From Treponema sp. (lineage in GTDB: Bacteria > Spirochaetota > Spirochaetia > Treponematales > Treponemataceae): 64,000 bases of DNA. The stretch spans positions 232,848 to 296,847 of the forward strand of contig JAEESZ010000002.1 in NCBI GenBank assembly GCA_016286535.1, in the 5' to 3' direction. Position 1 is the first letter of the stretch. Each line of letters begins with the position of its first letter. Below the pieces are notes generated by a model. It did no database searches and was not told the DNA's origin. It saw only the letters and a program-made list of their open reading frames with translations. Below are positions 17,866-26,482 of the stretch, in pieces. The position numbers and the translations under genes are program-made.

Positions 17866-18851
17866 AAATCAAGAACTGTGTCCTTTTCTTCAGAAGCTTT
17901 ATTAACATCATAAGCAATTAAATCAAGTTCAGAAAGAGGAACCGAACCTTCAATTCCCTTAGCTTCAGGATTAACAGGTACAGTAAAATCAAGGGAACTC
18001 ATCAATTCCTGAGCTTCTACAGAAAGCATAAAATCAACGAATTTTTTTGCAGCATTAATGTTTTTTGTATTTTTCATAATAGAAATACAGTCAACATCAC
18101 CGGCACTCTGGGAAGGGGCAATTGCAATAACATTAAAACCTTCTGACCTGTATTTGTTGATGGCATGAATATAAGAAACTCCAAGGCTGTATTCACCGCT
18201 TCCAATTAATTTGGCAGGAGCTGAACCGCTGTCAGGAAACTGACCTACTAAAGGAGCAAGTTTTTCAAGGTATTCCCAGCCCTTGTCCCAGCCTAAACGT
18301 TGCAGCTGATTTTGTACAAAGAGGTATGCTGTAGAAGATGCCAGTGGGTTTGTAATTACAATTTCGCCCTTGTAAAGAGGATTTGTAAGATCATCCCAGC
18401 TTGAAGGAAGGGGAAGATCAGGAAATTTTTCTTTATAACGCTGGGTATTAACTCCAATTCCTAAAGAAAGGACACAAAAACCTGTCCATGTATCATCTGA
18501 TGATTTTGCATATTCAGGAAGATTTTCTGCAAATGGAGATTTATATGCTAATAATGCATCATTTTTATCCAGCTGAATGTGATAGGAAGAAGCTCCTCCT
18601 AAAAGTACATCAGCATTTGGATTATCTTTTTCTGTAAGAACACGGTTTACAAGTTCACCGGTAGAAGCTCTTAAATATTTAACCTGAATTCCTGTTTTTT
18701 CTGAAAACAGTTTTGTAAGGGCCTCAGTCTCTTCTTCATGAATAATTGAATATATGTTCAGGGACTGATTTACAGCCTGATTTTTTTTAGAACAGCCTGC
18801 AAAGGAAAAAATTAAAGAAAGAGTAAGCAAAGTAAAGATACTTTTTTTCAT
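17844..18851 (-). CDS. Fbp-type ABC transporter substrate-binding lipoprotein
   Basis: The 335-aa type 2 binding protein has a signal peptide with lipobox FAGC, then NIYSIIHEEETEALTKLF, LLGGASSYH, LPSSWDDLTNPLYKGEI and a conserved IAPSQSAGDVDCISIMK. The family includes ferric iron, thiamine and aminoethylphosphonate binders; iron is favoured by the operon layout. Start 18851 is chosen because GGAGG lies just before it; an in-frame ATG at 18863 overlaps that ribosome site. Confidence 0.85.
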   Translation of the reverse strand: MKKSIFTLLTLSLIFSFAGCSKKNQAVNQSLNIYSIIHEEETEALTKLFSEKTGIQVKYLRASTGELVNRVLTEKDNPNADVLLGGASSYHIQLDKNDALLAYKSPFAENLPEYAKSSDDTWTGFCVLSLGIGVNTQRYKEKFPDLPLPSSWDDLTNPLYKGEIVITNPLASSTAYLFVQNQLQRLGWDKGWEYLEKLAPLVGQFPDSGSAPAKLIGSGEYSLGVSYIHAINKYRSEGFNVIAIAPSQSAGDVDCISIMKNTKNINAAKKFVDFMLSVEAQELMSSLDFTVPVNPEAKGIEGSVPLSELDLIAYDVNKASEEKDTVLDLWSKTVK

Positions 18852-19005
18852 ATGGACCTCCATAATACTTCGGAAAATTTTTTATTTGATAATAATTTAA
18901 TAAAAATCTGACATTATGAATATACTCAAATTAAGGGTAAAAATATAATACCAGTTTTATTTTTTAAATAAAACATATATTTATTAGAAGTTTTATAATT
19001 AATTT

Positions 19006-19022
19006 AGTATATTTAGAATACT
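19006..19022. promoter_or_regulatory. Inverted repeat upstream of copA
   Basis: AGTAT-N7-ATACT lies directly before the copA ribosome site (AAGGAG before ATG 19038), within a region rich in TATA-like boxes. The position fits an operator for a copper-responsive repressor, but the sequence is not the known CopY box, so this is inference. Confidence 0.3.
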
Positions 19023-19037
19023 GGCAAAAGGAGTTAT

Positions 19038-21584
19038 ATGAAACAATATGATATCACTGGCATGTCTTGTGCGGCCTGTTCTGCAAGAATAGAAAAGGCT
19101 GTTTCAAAAGTTGAAGGTGTAGAAAACTGTTCTGTAAATCTTCTTACAAATTCTATGGCTGTAGAAGGTAATGTAAGCGAAGAAGATATAGTAAAAGCTG
19201 TAACCCAGGCAGGTTATGGTGCAAAAGCAAAAGAAAAAAATCAAAATAAGGGTGCAAAAGATAATTCCAAAGATGAAAGTTTTAAGGACAAAGATAGTCC
19301 TGTTTTATTAAAAAGACTTATTTCTTCAATTATTTTTCTGCTTCCTTTAATGTATGTTTCTATGGGCCACATGATGTGGAAATGGCCTCTTCCTTCTTTT
19401 TTTATTAATAATCCCCTTGCAATAGGTTTATATGAATTACTTCTGGCTTTAATTGTTATGATTATCAACCAGAAATTCTTTATAAGCGGTTTTAAATCTC
19501 TTATTCACAGAGCTCCAAATATGGACACTTTAGTTGCTCTGGGCTCTTCTGCTTCATTTATCTACAGTACTGTATATCTTTTTATAATGACAAAAGTTGA
19601 ATTTTCTTCAAATCATGAACTTATCATGCAGTACATGAATAACTTTTACTTTGAAGCTGCTGCAATGATTTTGACTTTAATTACTGTCGGAAAATTACTG
19701 GAAGCCCGTTCTAAGGGAAAAACTACAAATGCCTTAAAGAGTCTTATTCAGCTAAAACCAAAAACTGCACATATACTTAAAAATGATGTGGAAGAAATTG
19801 TCAGTGTTGACCAGCTTTCACCTGGTGACATTTTCCTCGTTTATCCCGGTGAAAGTATTCCAGTAGATGGAATTATTCTTGAAGGCAATGCTGCCATTGA
19901 TGAGGCAGCCCTTACCGGCGAAAGTATTCCGGTTGACAAGAGTAAGGGGGATCAGGTATCTGCCGCTACAATTAATCAGTCTGGTTTTATAAAGTGTAAG
20001 GCAAGCAGGGTCGGGGAAGATACAACTCTTTCTCAAATTATCAAAATGGTAAGTGATGCCGCTGCAACAAAGGCCCCAATTGCAAAAATTGCAGATAAAG
20101 TTTCGGGCATTTTTGTTCCTGTAGTAATTATTATTGCCCTTATTACCTTTGCAGTATGGTCTTTTCTTGGTGCAGAAATTGGAGCAGCCCTTACCAGAGC
20201 GGTTGCAGTCCTGGTTATCAGCTGTCCATGTGCCTTAGGCCTAGCAACTCCGGTAGCAATTATGGTTGGAAACGGAAAGGCTGCCAGAAACGGTATTTTA
20301 TTTAAGAATTCAGTTTCTCTTGAAAATGCAGGAAAAAGCAAAATTGTTGTTCTTGATAAAACCGGAACAATTACAAAAGGAAATCCTCTTGTTACAGAAA
20401 TAATTTCTCTATCTGCAAAGAGCGAAAAAGAAGTGCTTGAATATGCTGCAGCATTGGAAAGTAAAAGTGAACATCCTCTTGCAAAGGCAATTTTAGCTAA
20501 GGCAAAAGAAGAAAATATTACAATAATGCCTGCAGAAGATTTTAAGAATATAACAGGAAGCGGCCTTTACGGAAAAGTAAATGGTAAGGAAATAATTGCA
20601 GGAAACTTAAGATTTATTGAAAGCAGACTTTCTGTTGACCAGGCTATAAAAAATAAGGCAGAAGAACTTTCCTTACAGGGAAAAACTCCTTTATTCTTTG
20701 CCATCGACAATATTCTTACCGGTATTATCTGTGTTGAAGATACAATAAAAGAAGATAGCCCGCTTGCAATTGCTCTTCTTAAAAAGATGAAAATAAGAAG
20801 CGTAATGCTCACCGGTGACAACGAAAAAACTGCCAGGGCAATTGCAAAAAAAGCTGGAATTGATGAAGTTATTGCAAATGTAATGCCTGATGGAAAGGAA
20901 GAAGCTGTTAAAAAGCTTCAGAAAGAAGGAAAGGTTTGTATGGTTGGTGATGGAATAAATGATGCACCGGCCCTTACCAGAGCAGATACCGGCATGGCAA
21001 TTGGAGCCGGAACAGACATTGCAATAGAAGCTGCCGATGTTGTTTTAGTTAAAAATTCACTAATGGATATGGTTTCTGCCATTACAATTAGCCGCCAGAC
21101 TATAAAAAATATTAAAGAAAATCTTTTCTGGGCCTTTATTTACAACATTATTGGAATACCTCTTGCGGCAGGCGTCTTTACACCTTTACTTGGCTGGAAA
21201 CTAAACCCTATGTTTGGTGCCCTTGCCATGAGCCTTTCAAGTTTTTGTGTTGTAACCAATGCTTTAAGATTAAATTTCATAAAGCTTAATAAGGGAAATA
21301 GTAAAAATCAGATTAATAATGATACTAAAACTGAACATATTAATACAAATTCTAATGATAAGGAGTCTAAAATGAAAGTTTTAATTGAAGGAATGATGTG
21401 TCAGCATTGTGAAAATCACGTAAAGAGTGCTCTGGAAGCCTTACCTTTTGTTGAAAGCGCCCAGGCCAGTCACACAGATAAATGTGCCTTAATAAACTTA
21501 AAAGCTGATTCAAAAGCAGACGAAGAAGCTGTTAAAAAAGCAGTAACCGATGCCGGTTATGAATACAAAGGTATTGAAGGTTAA
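19038..21584 (+). CDS. copA: Copper-translocating P-type ATPase with N- and C-terminal metal-binding domains
   Basis: The 848-aa inner-membrane P1B-type ATPase exports Cu(I). It has an N-terminal HMA domain (GMSCAAC, residues 8-14), membrane helices from about residue 90, a TGES actuator motif, the CPC metal site (ISCPCALG near 395), the phosphorylation site DKTGT near 440, the HP motif (SEHPLAKA) and GDGINDAPAL. An Asn/Lys-rich linker near residues 755-777 leads to a second HMA domain (GMMCQHC) at the C-terminus, where most CopA proteins have none. An internal ribosome site and ATG occur at the domain junction; see 21372. Confidence 0.94.
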   Translation: MKQYDITGMSCAACSARIEKAVSKVEGVENCSVNLLTNSMAVEGNVSEEDIVKAVTQAGYGAKAKEKNQNKGAKDNSKDESFKDKDSPVLLKRLISSIIFLLPLMYVSMGHMMWKWPLPSFFINNPLAIGLYELLLALIVMIINQKFFISGFKSLIHRAPNMDTLVALGSSASFIYSTVYLFIMTKVEFSSNHELIMQYMNNFYFEAAAMILTLITVGKLLEARSKGKTTNALKSLIQLKPKTAHILKNDVEEIVSVDQLSPGDIFLVYPGESIPVDGIILEGNAAIDEAALTGESIPVDKSKGDQVSAATINQSGFIKCKASRVGEDTTLSQIIKMVSDAAATKAPIAKIADKVSGIFVPVVIIIALITFAVWSFLGAEIGAALTRAVAVLVISCPCALGLATPVAIMVGNGKAARNGILFKNSVSLENAGKSKIVVLDKTGTITKGNPLVTEIISLSAKSEKEVLEYAAALESKSEHPLAKAILAKAKEENITIMPAEDFKNITGSGLYGKVNGKEIIAGNLRFIESRLSVDQAIKNKAEELSLQGKTPLFFAIDNILTGIICVEDTIKEDSPLAIALLKKMKIRSVMLTGDNEKTARAIAKKAGIDEVIANVMPDGKEEAVKKLQKEGKVCMVGDGINDAPALTRADTGMAIGAGTDIAIEAADVVLVKNSLMDMVSAITISRQTIKNIKENLFWAFIYNIIGIPLAAGVFTPLLGWKLNPMFGALAMSLSSFCVVTNALRLNFIKLNKGNSKNQINNDTKTEHINTNSNDKESKMKVLIEGMMCQHCENHVKSALEALPFVESAQASHTDKCALINLKADSKADEEAVKKAVTDAGYEYKGIEG
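21372..21584 (+). CDS. Possible separately translated CopZ-like copper chaperone inside copA
   Basis: AAGGAG at 21360-21365 stands 6 bases before an in-frame ATG (codon 779 of copA). Translation from there would yield a 70-aa HMA domain protein (MKVLIEGMMCQHCENHV...) with typical CopZ size and fold. The linker just before it looks disordered. Either the domain is only a C-terminal part of CopA, or the cell makes both CopA and free CopZ from one gene. The ribosome site is directly visible; its use is inference. Confidence 0.4.
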   Translation: MKVLIEGMMCQHCENHVKSALEALPFVESAQASHTDKCALINLKADSKADEEAVKKAVTDAGYEYKGIEG

Positions 21585-21590
21585 ACAAAA

Positions 21591-21630
21591 AAGACCAGTC
21601 TTAAATATTTTTAAGGCTGGTCTTTTTTTT
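21591..21630 (+). terminator. Terminator after copA
   Basis: AAGACCAGTCTTAAA pairs with TTTAAGGCTGGTCTT and is followed by eight T residues, an intrinsic terminator on the plus strand. It may also act on the opposing fumC transcript. Confidence 0.85.
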
Positions 21631-21659
21631 ACCTTTACGATTTTTCGTAAAGAAGTTTT

Positions 21660-23051
21660 TTATTTTCCCTGAGGATATGCCATAGCTTCAGGCTTAAATA
21701 CTTCATCAAACTTTTCTGCTGTAAGGAAACCAAGTCCTACACAAGCATCTTTAAGAGAAATATTTTCATCAAAAGCTTTATGAGCTGTCTTAGCAGCATT
21801 TTCATAACCGATATAAGGATTTAATGCAGTTACAAGCATTAAAGAGTTGTAAAGATTATGATGCATTTTATCTTTGTTTGCAGTAATTCCAACTGCACAG
21901 TTCTTGTTAAAGCTGAGCATAGCTTCTGCAAGAAGGCGGGCAGACTGAATAAAGTTATATGCAATAACAGGCATAAATACGTTTAATTCAAAGTTACCCT
22001 GGCTGGCTGCAAAACCAATTGCAGAATCGTTACCCATAACCTGAACAGCAACCATTGTTACGGCTTCGCACTGGGTTGGGTTTACTTTTCCAGGCATGAT
22101 AGAAGAACCTGGTTCATTTTCCGGAATGTGGATTTCTCCAAGACCGTCACGTGGACCAGAAGCAAGCCAGCGTACATCGTTGGCAATCTTCATCATATCT
22201 GCTGCAAGAGCTTTAATTGCACCGTGAGCAAATACAAGTTCGTCCTTAGAAGTAAGGGCATGGAATTTGTTAGGTGCTGTAATAAAATCTTTTCCTGTAA
22301 GTTTAGATACACATTCAGCAACTTTTGCATCAAAACCTTTTGGTGCATTAAGACCGGTTCCAACGGCAGTTCCACCTAAAGCAAGCTGCTTAAGGTATGG
22401 AAGAGAAGAACAAAGCATTTCGCGGTCGCGTTCAAGAGAGGTTCTCCAGCCTGAAATTTCCTGATCAAAAGAAATAGGAACAGCGTCCTGAAGATGTGTA
22501 CGTCCAGATTTTACGATTCCTTCGTTTTCTTTTTCAAGGCGTTTGAAAGTTGCAACTAAAGTATCGATTGCTGGAAGAAGTTTATCTTCAATTACACAAA
22601 CTGCAGAAATATGAAGTGCGGTTGGGAAGGTATCGTTAGAAGACTGACTCATGTTAATATCATCGTTTGGATGACAGAGTTTTTTTCCTGCAATTTCGTT
22701 AGCACGGTTTGCAATAACTTCGTTTGCATTCATGTTGCTCTGAGTTCCAGAACCAGTCTGCCATACAACGAGAGGGAAGTGATCATTAAGACTTCCTGAA
22801 ATAACTTCTTCACAAGCCTGACTGATTGCCTTTAATTTTTCATCAGTCATTTTTTCTGGTTTAAGGGCATTGTTAGCCATAGCAGCAGCCTTTTTAAGAT
22901 AACCGAAGGCTTTTGTTATTTCGCGAGGCATAGTTTCAATTCCTACGCCAATTTCAAAGTTTTCATGACTTCTTTCTGTCTGAGCGCCCCAGTATTTATC
23001 TGCTGGAACTTTTACTTCACCCATAGAGTCATGTTCAATTTTGTATTCCAT
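21660..23051 (-). CDS. fumC: Class II fumarate hydratase
   Basis: The 463-aa enzyme interconverts fumarate and L-malate. It has the class II signature GSSIMPGKVNPTQCE, the N-terminal WGAQTERSHENFEIG, the SGSLNDHFPLVVWQTGSGTQ region and the catalytic-loop region HLQDAVPIS. Length equals typical FumC. Start 23051 (MEYKIEHDSMGEV) is chosen: AAGGAA precedes it and the protein begins like other fumarases, whereas the frame upstream runs into the repeat. It is downstream of an LDH/MDH-family gene on the same strand. Confidence 0.94.
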   Translation of the reverse strand: MEYKIEHDSMGEVKVPADKYWGAQTERSHENFEIGVGIETMPREITKAFGYLKKAAAMANNALKPEKMTDEKLKAISQACEEVISGSLNDHFPLVVWQTGSGTQSNMNANEVIANRANEIAGKKLCHPNDDINMSQSSNDTFPTALHISAVCVIEDKLLPAIDTLVATFKRLEKENEGIVKSGRTHLQDAVPISFDQEISGWRTSLERDREMLCSSLPYLKQLALGGTAVGTGLNAPKGFDAKVAECVSKLTGKDFITAPNKFHALTSKDELVFAHGAIKALAADMMKIANDVRWLASGPRDGLGEIHIPENEPGSSIMPGKVNPTQCEAVTMVAVQVMGNDSAIGFAASQGNFELNVFMPVIAYNFIQSARLLAEAMLSFNKNCAVGITANKDKMHHNLYNSLMLVTALNPYIGYENAAKTAHKAFDENISLKDACVGLGFLTAEKFDEVFKPEAMAYPQGK

Positions 23052-23070
23052 ATTAAATTCCTTAAAATTG

Positions 23071-23152
23071 TAACAAGATGAACAAGATGTACAGGATGAT
23101 AAAGATATCAAAAAAATTATAATATCTTTTATATCCTGTTTATCTTGTTTTA
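23071..23152. repeat. Intergenic inverted repeat, family copy B
   Basis: Blocks AACAAGAT, ACAGGAT and AAAGATAT on the left recur as complements ATATCTTTTAT, TCCTGT and ATCTTGTT on the right, forming a long imperfect hairpin between the dehydrogenase gene and fumC. It shares its blocks with copy A at 5993-6059. It may set the mRNA ratio of the two genes. Confidence 0.6.
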
Positions 23153-23156
23153 TAAA

Positions 23157-24098
23157 TTAAAAGTTTACCTGCTTAATTACATCTTTGAGGCAGTCAGCAC
23201 TGTGGCGTAAAGAAGCAATTTCTGCATCTGTAAGAGGAGCTTCAATTCTTCCCTTAATTCCATTAGCACCAATAACTGTAGGAATAGAAAGACAAACATC
23301 TTTAATTCCGTATTCACCGTCAAGCATAGAAGAAATTGTTAATACAGAATCTGTATCATAATTTAATGCTTCACAGAGAGTAGCTGTTGTAACACCAATT
23401 GCATAGTTTGTACATTTTTTAGCAGCAATAATAATACCACCAGATTTTCTGATATAGTCTTCTACATCATCTTTATCAAAGTCTGGAAGTTTTGGACCTT
23501 TGTAAGATTTTGCAAAAGAATCAACTGGAATAGATCCGATGTTTGCTAAAGACCATGGTACAAAAGAAGAATCACCATGTTCTCCGAATACATAACCGTG
23601 TACGTTTTCCTGAGCAACTTTATAGTTTTCTGCAATTCTTGCACGGAAGCGGGCAGTATCAAGCATTGTACCTGTACCAAAAATGCGGTTAGCAGGAATT
23701 CCAGAAGTTTTTACAAACTGATATGTAAGGATATCTACAGGGTTTGCAACAATTACGTAAAGGGCATTTGGAGCGGCCTTTGTAATTAATGGAATAACAG
23801 ATTTTGTAATATCAACATTAGTCTGAGTTAAATCAAGGCGAGACTGACCAGGTTTTCTTCCAACGCCAGAAGTGAAGACTACAATATCAGAATCCTTTGC
23901 ATCTTCGTAATCACCATCATGAACGTAAACAGGACCAATAAAAGGAGTTCCCTGACGGATATCCATTGCTTCTCCCATAGCCTTTTCTTTTACGATATCA
24001 ATAATAACGATTTCTGAAGCAATCTGCTTTAAAGTAAGGGCATAAGCAACTGTTGAACCAACCTGTCCTGCACCTATGATTGTAATTTTTCTTGACAT
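23157..24098 (-). CDS. ldh: L-lactate dehydrogenase-family enzyme, possibly malate-specific
   Basis: The 313-aa NAD-dependent 2-hydroxyacid dehydrogenase has GAGQVGSTVAYAL, GTMLDTARFRARIAE and the catalytic GEHGDSS, all LDH-like. In the substrate-specificity loop (VGRKPGQSRLDL), however, the residue before KPG is Arg, where lactate enzymes usually have Gln and malate enzymes have Arg. Family knowledge says Gln to Arg at this position switches preference to oxaloacetate/malate. Its partner gene downstream is fumarase, which uses malate. I therefore see LDH ancestry with possible MDH activity; biochemical specificity is uncertain. AGGAG precedes the ATG. Confidence 0.82.
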   Translation of the reverse strand: MSRKITIIGAGQVGSTVAYALTLKQIASEIVIIDIVKEKAMGEAMDIRQGTPFIGPVYVHDGDYEDAKDSDIVVFTSGVGRKPGQSRLDLTQTNVDITKSVIPLITKAAPNALYVIVANPVDILTYQFVKTSGIPANRIFGTGTMLDTARFRARIAENYKVAQENVHGYVFGEHGDSSFVPWSLANIGSIPVDSFAKSYKGPKLPDFDKDDVEDYIRKSGGIIIAAKKCTNYAIGVTTATLCEALNYDTDSVLTISSMLDGEYGIKDVCLSIPTVIGANGIKGRIEAPLTDAEIASLRHSADCLKDVIKQVNF

Positions 24099-24208
24099 TT
24101 ATTTGTCTCCTATAAATTTAATATATACGTAACCATCTTTAAAAAAATTATTTAAAGTTAAACTATTATAAACGTTTTTTTGTTAAATGTGAAGATTTAC
24201 AGGATTTT

Positions 24209-26368
24209 TTAACACTTATCAATGCCTAAAACTACTAAAACTATTGCAGTTACATTTGTTATAGGATTCTTTGCTATCTGTCTTAAATACAAATGAACGG
24301 TACAGCCGTCGGTGAATTTTTCATCTATAATTAATGGTTCTTTTTGTTTCTTACAGGCAGCAATCGCCTCTTTAAAAAGCTTTGCATTTTCATCAATTTT
24401 ATTTTCAAAATCTGCTTCTCCTTTTTCTGGAGAATAAGAAAAATGCTCTACAATGAATTTTCTATAGGAACTGTTTCCGCGGATTATCCTGAAAATATTA
24501 TTTTCAAATTCAACAATGGCCATAGGGAATGAATTAAAAATATTATCAGGAATATTGCCATAATTACAGGTTACAGCAGATAAATCATAAAGATTTAATT
24601 TACCAAGAGTTGAATAATAGTCAGATTCCTGGGGATTTTCAAAACCAATTTGTATGCCTTTTTCATAACGTTCAAATACTTCAATAAGAGGAATTGGCTT
24701 ACAATAATAAAAACCCTGTAGTTTTGTACAGCCGATTTCTTTAAGGAAGTCTACCTGTTTTTTATTTTCTACACCTTCACAAACAGTATCAATACCAAGA
24801 TTTATTACTGTTCGCATAAGTCCAGAAAGAAGAATTTTACTTTTTTCACTTTTTTGAAATTCCTGCATGAATTTCATATCAAACTTAATTAAATCAAATT
24901 GAAAATCATGAAGAATTTCCAGAGAAGAGTAGCCGGATCCAAAATCATCCATCCATACTTTGTACCCCAGACTCTGAAAGCGTTTAATCTGACTCTTCAT
25001 ATAATCATAATCTTTTCCGATTATACTTTCAGTAATTTCTATGGTTAATTTTTCAGGTTCAATATTTGCGGCTTTTGTACGGTTATAAATTTCCTGAACA
25101 ATATCACAAGATTCAAAATCTGACCTTGAAAGATTTACAGAAACAGGAACAACATAAAGTCCGTTATCTGCCTGCTTTTTCATTTTTTTAAGAATCTTTT
25201 CTGTTACAAAAAGATCAAGTTTGTAAATTACTTTAGCATCTTCCAGTACAGAAATAAAATCTTCAGGATTTAAGAAACCTTTTTCTGGATCAATCCAGCG
25301 GGATAGGGCTTCTTCATCACATACTCTTCCATTTGCAGCTCTGACAATTGGCTGATAGTAAACCTGTATCCATTCTTTTTCTATAGCTTCATCAATATGA
25401 TCAAGAATGTATTTTTCTTTTTCTGCCTGTTCAAACATTAAGTTATCAAAATATACAAATCTTGAAACATATAAACCTTTTATAGAGTCGCAGGCCATTT
25501 TTGCGCAGTCACAGGCCATGGAAAACTCTGTATTTTTATCTTTAAAAGTATATATACCAACTCTTACCGGAAGAGTTTTTCCATCATTGATATTTTCGCA
25601 GGCATCGAAAAATTTCCATAACCTTTTTTCGATATCTTCTCCGGTTGTATAGACACAGAATCTGTCTAGTCCAAAACGGCAGCAGCAGTCATTACCAAAA
25701 GTGGAAGTTAAAAGTCTTGCAAAAGCTTTTATTAATTTATCACCTTCGGCAAAACCATATTTTGCATTGAAATATTTAGTTCCATTCAGATCAAGAAATA
25801 AAACAACAGGTGTTTCGTTATAGGCTAATGTGTTTTTAAGGTAGAAGGTTTCAATCAGGTTAAAAAAGTGGGCGACAGTTGGTAAACCAGTTAAATAATC
25901 AAACTGATAAATTCTAAGTTTATCTTTCTGAATAAAAATATTTATCAGATTCTGAATTACCTGTTCATTTTTAAATTCCAGACTAGGGTCATATTTTCCT
26001 TCGTCCGCATACCAGATAATTGCAAGTTTCTGTTCATTCATATAAAAATGCTTTCCCATAGCGTGAATTACTTGATAATGGTCACGGACTTTATGTCTGT
26101 AATAAACACTGTATGGAGTATCGTGTAAAGAGAATTGTGCGGTTGCTTCTTCTACTTCTGCAACATCTTCCGGATGACAAAAGCGGTACATGTCATTATC
26201 CATGATGTCGTAAGCTTCTTCACGATTTTTTAAATCAAAGAGTTCTATAAAACCGGCAGATAATACTAATGTGATAACTTTATTATTTGTATATTGGAAG
26301 ATTCCGCATGGTATATGACAATTTTCCAGCAGAAATATATCTTCTTTTGAAATATCAGACTTTTTCAT
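24209..26368 (-). CDS. c-di-GMP phosphodiesterase with degenerate GGDEF and intact EAL domain
   Basis: The 719-aa protein has an N-terminal PAS-like sensor (about 1-130), a GGDEF domain (about 170-300) whose catalytic GGDEF is replaced by GLDRF, and an EAL domain (about 335-580). The EAL residues are present: EEALSRW, VNLSR, EITES, MDDFGSGYSSL, IKFD, CEGVE and LQGFYYCKP. It should degrade c-di-GMP, with the dead GGDEF acting as a GTP sensor or scaffold. A further PAS-like C-terminal segment follows. No membrane helix is seen. It is a single gene transcribed toward the dehydrogenase gene. Confidence 0.88.
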   Translation of the reverse strand: MKKSDISKEDIFLLENCHIPCGIFQYTNNKVITLVLSAGFIELFDLKNREEAYDIMDNDMYRFCHPEDVAEVEEATAQFSLHDTPYSVYYRHKVRDHYQVIHAMGKHFYMNEQKLAIIWYADEGKYDPSLEFKNEQVIQNLINIFIQKDKLRIYQFDYLTGLPTVAHFFNLIETFYLKNTLAYNETPVVLFLDLNGTKYFNAKYGFAEGDKLIKAFARLLTSTFGNDCCCRFGLDRFCVYTTGEDIEKRLWKFFDACENINDGKTLPVRVGIYTFKDKNTEFSMACDCAKMACDSIKGLYVSRFVYFDNLMFEQAEKEKYILDHIDEAIEKEWIQVYYQPIVRAANGRVCDEEALSRWIDPEKGFLNPEDFISVLEDAKVIYKLDLFVTEKILKKMKKQADNGLYVVPVSVNLSRSDFESCDIVQEIYNRTKAANIEPEKLTIEITESIIGKDYDYMKSQIKRFQSLGYKVWMDDFGSGYSSLEILHDFQFDLIKFDMKFMQEFQKSEKSKILLSGLMRTVINLGIDTVCEGVENKKQVDFLKEIGCTKLQGFYYCKPIPLIEVFERYEKGIQIGFENPQESDYYSTLGKLNLYDLSAVTCNYGNIPDNIFNSFPMAIVEFENNIFRIIRGNSSYRKFIVEHFSYSPEKGEADFENKIDENAKLFKEAIAACKKQKEPLIIDEKFTDGCTVHLYLRQIAKNPITNVTAIVLVVLGIDKC

Positions 26369-26482
26369 TATGCTTTTAAATAACCTTTTATCCCTCTATA
26401 GTCTATTCTAATATAGAAAAAAGAAATGTCAACCTATATAAAAGGTCTTTAATCAGATATAAAAAAACTATATTATTTAGGC

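Noticed and set aside
24181..24215. TGTTAAA...TTTAACA as terminator of the EAL gene
   Set aside because: No T tract follows in the direction of transcription; similarity to the dispersed repeat is too short.
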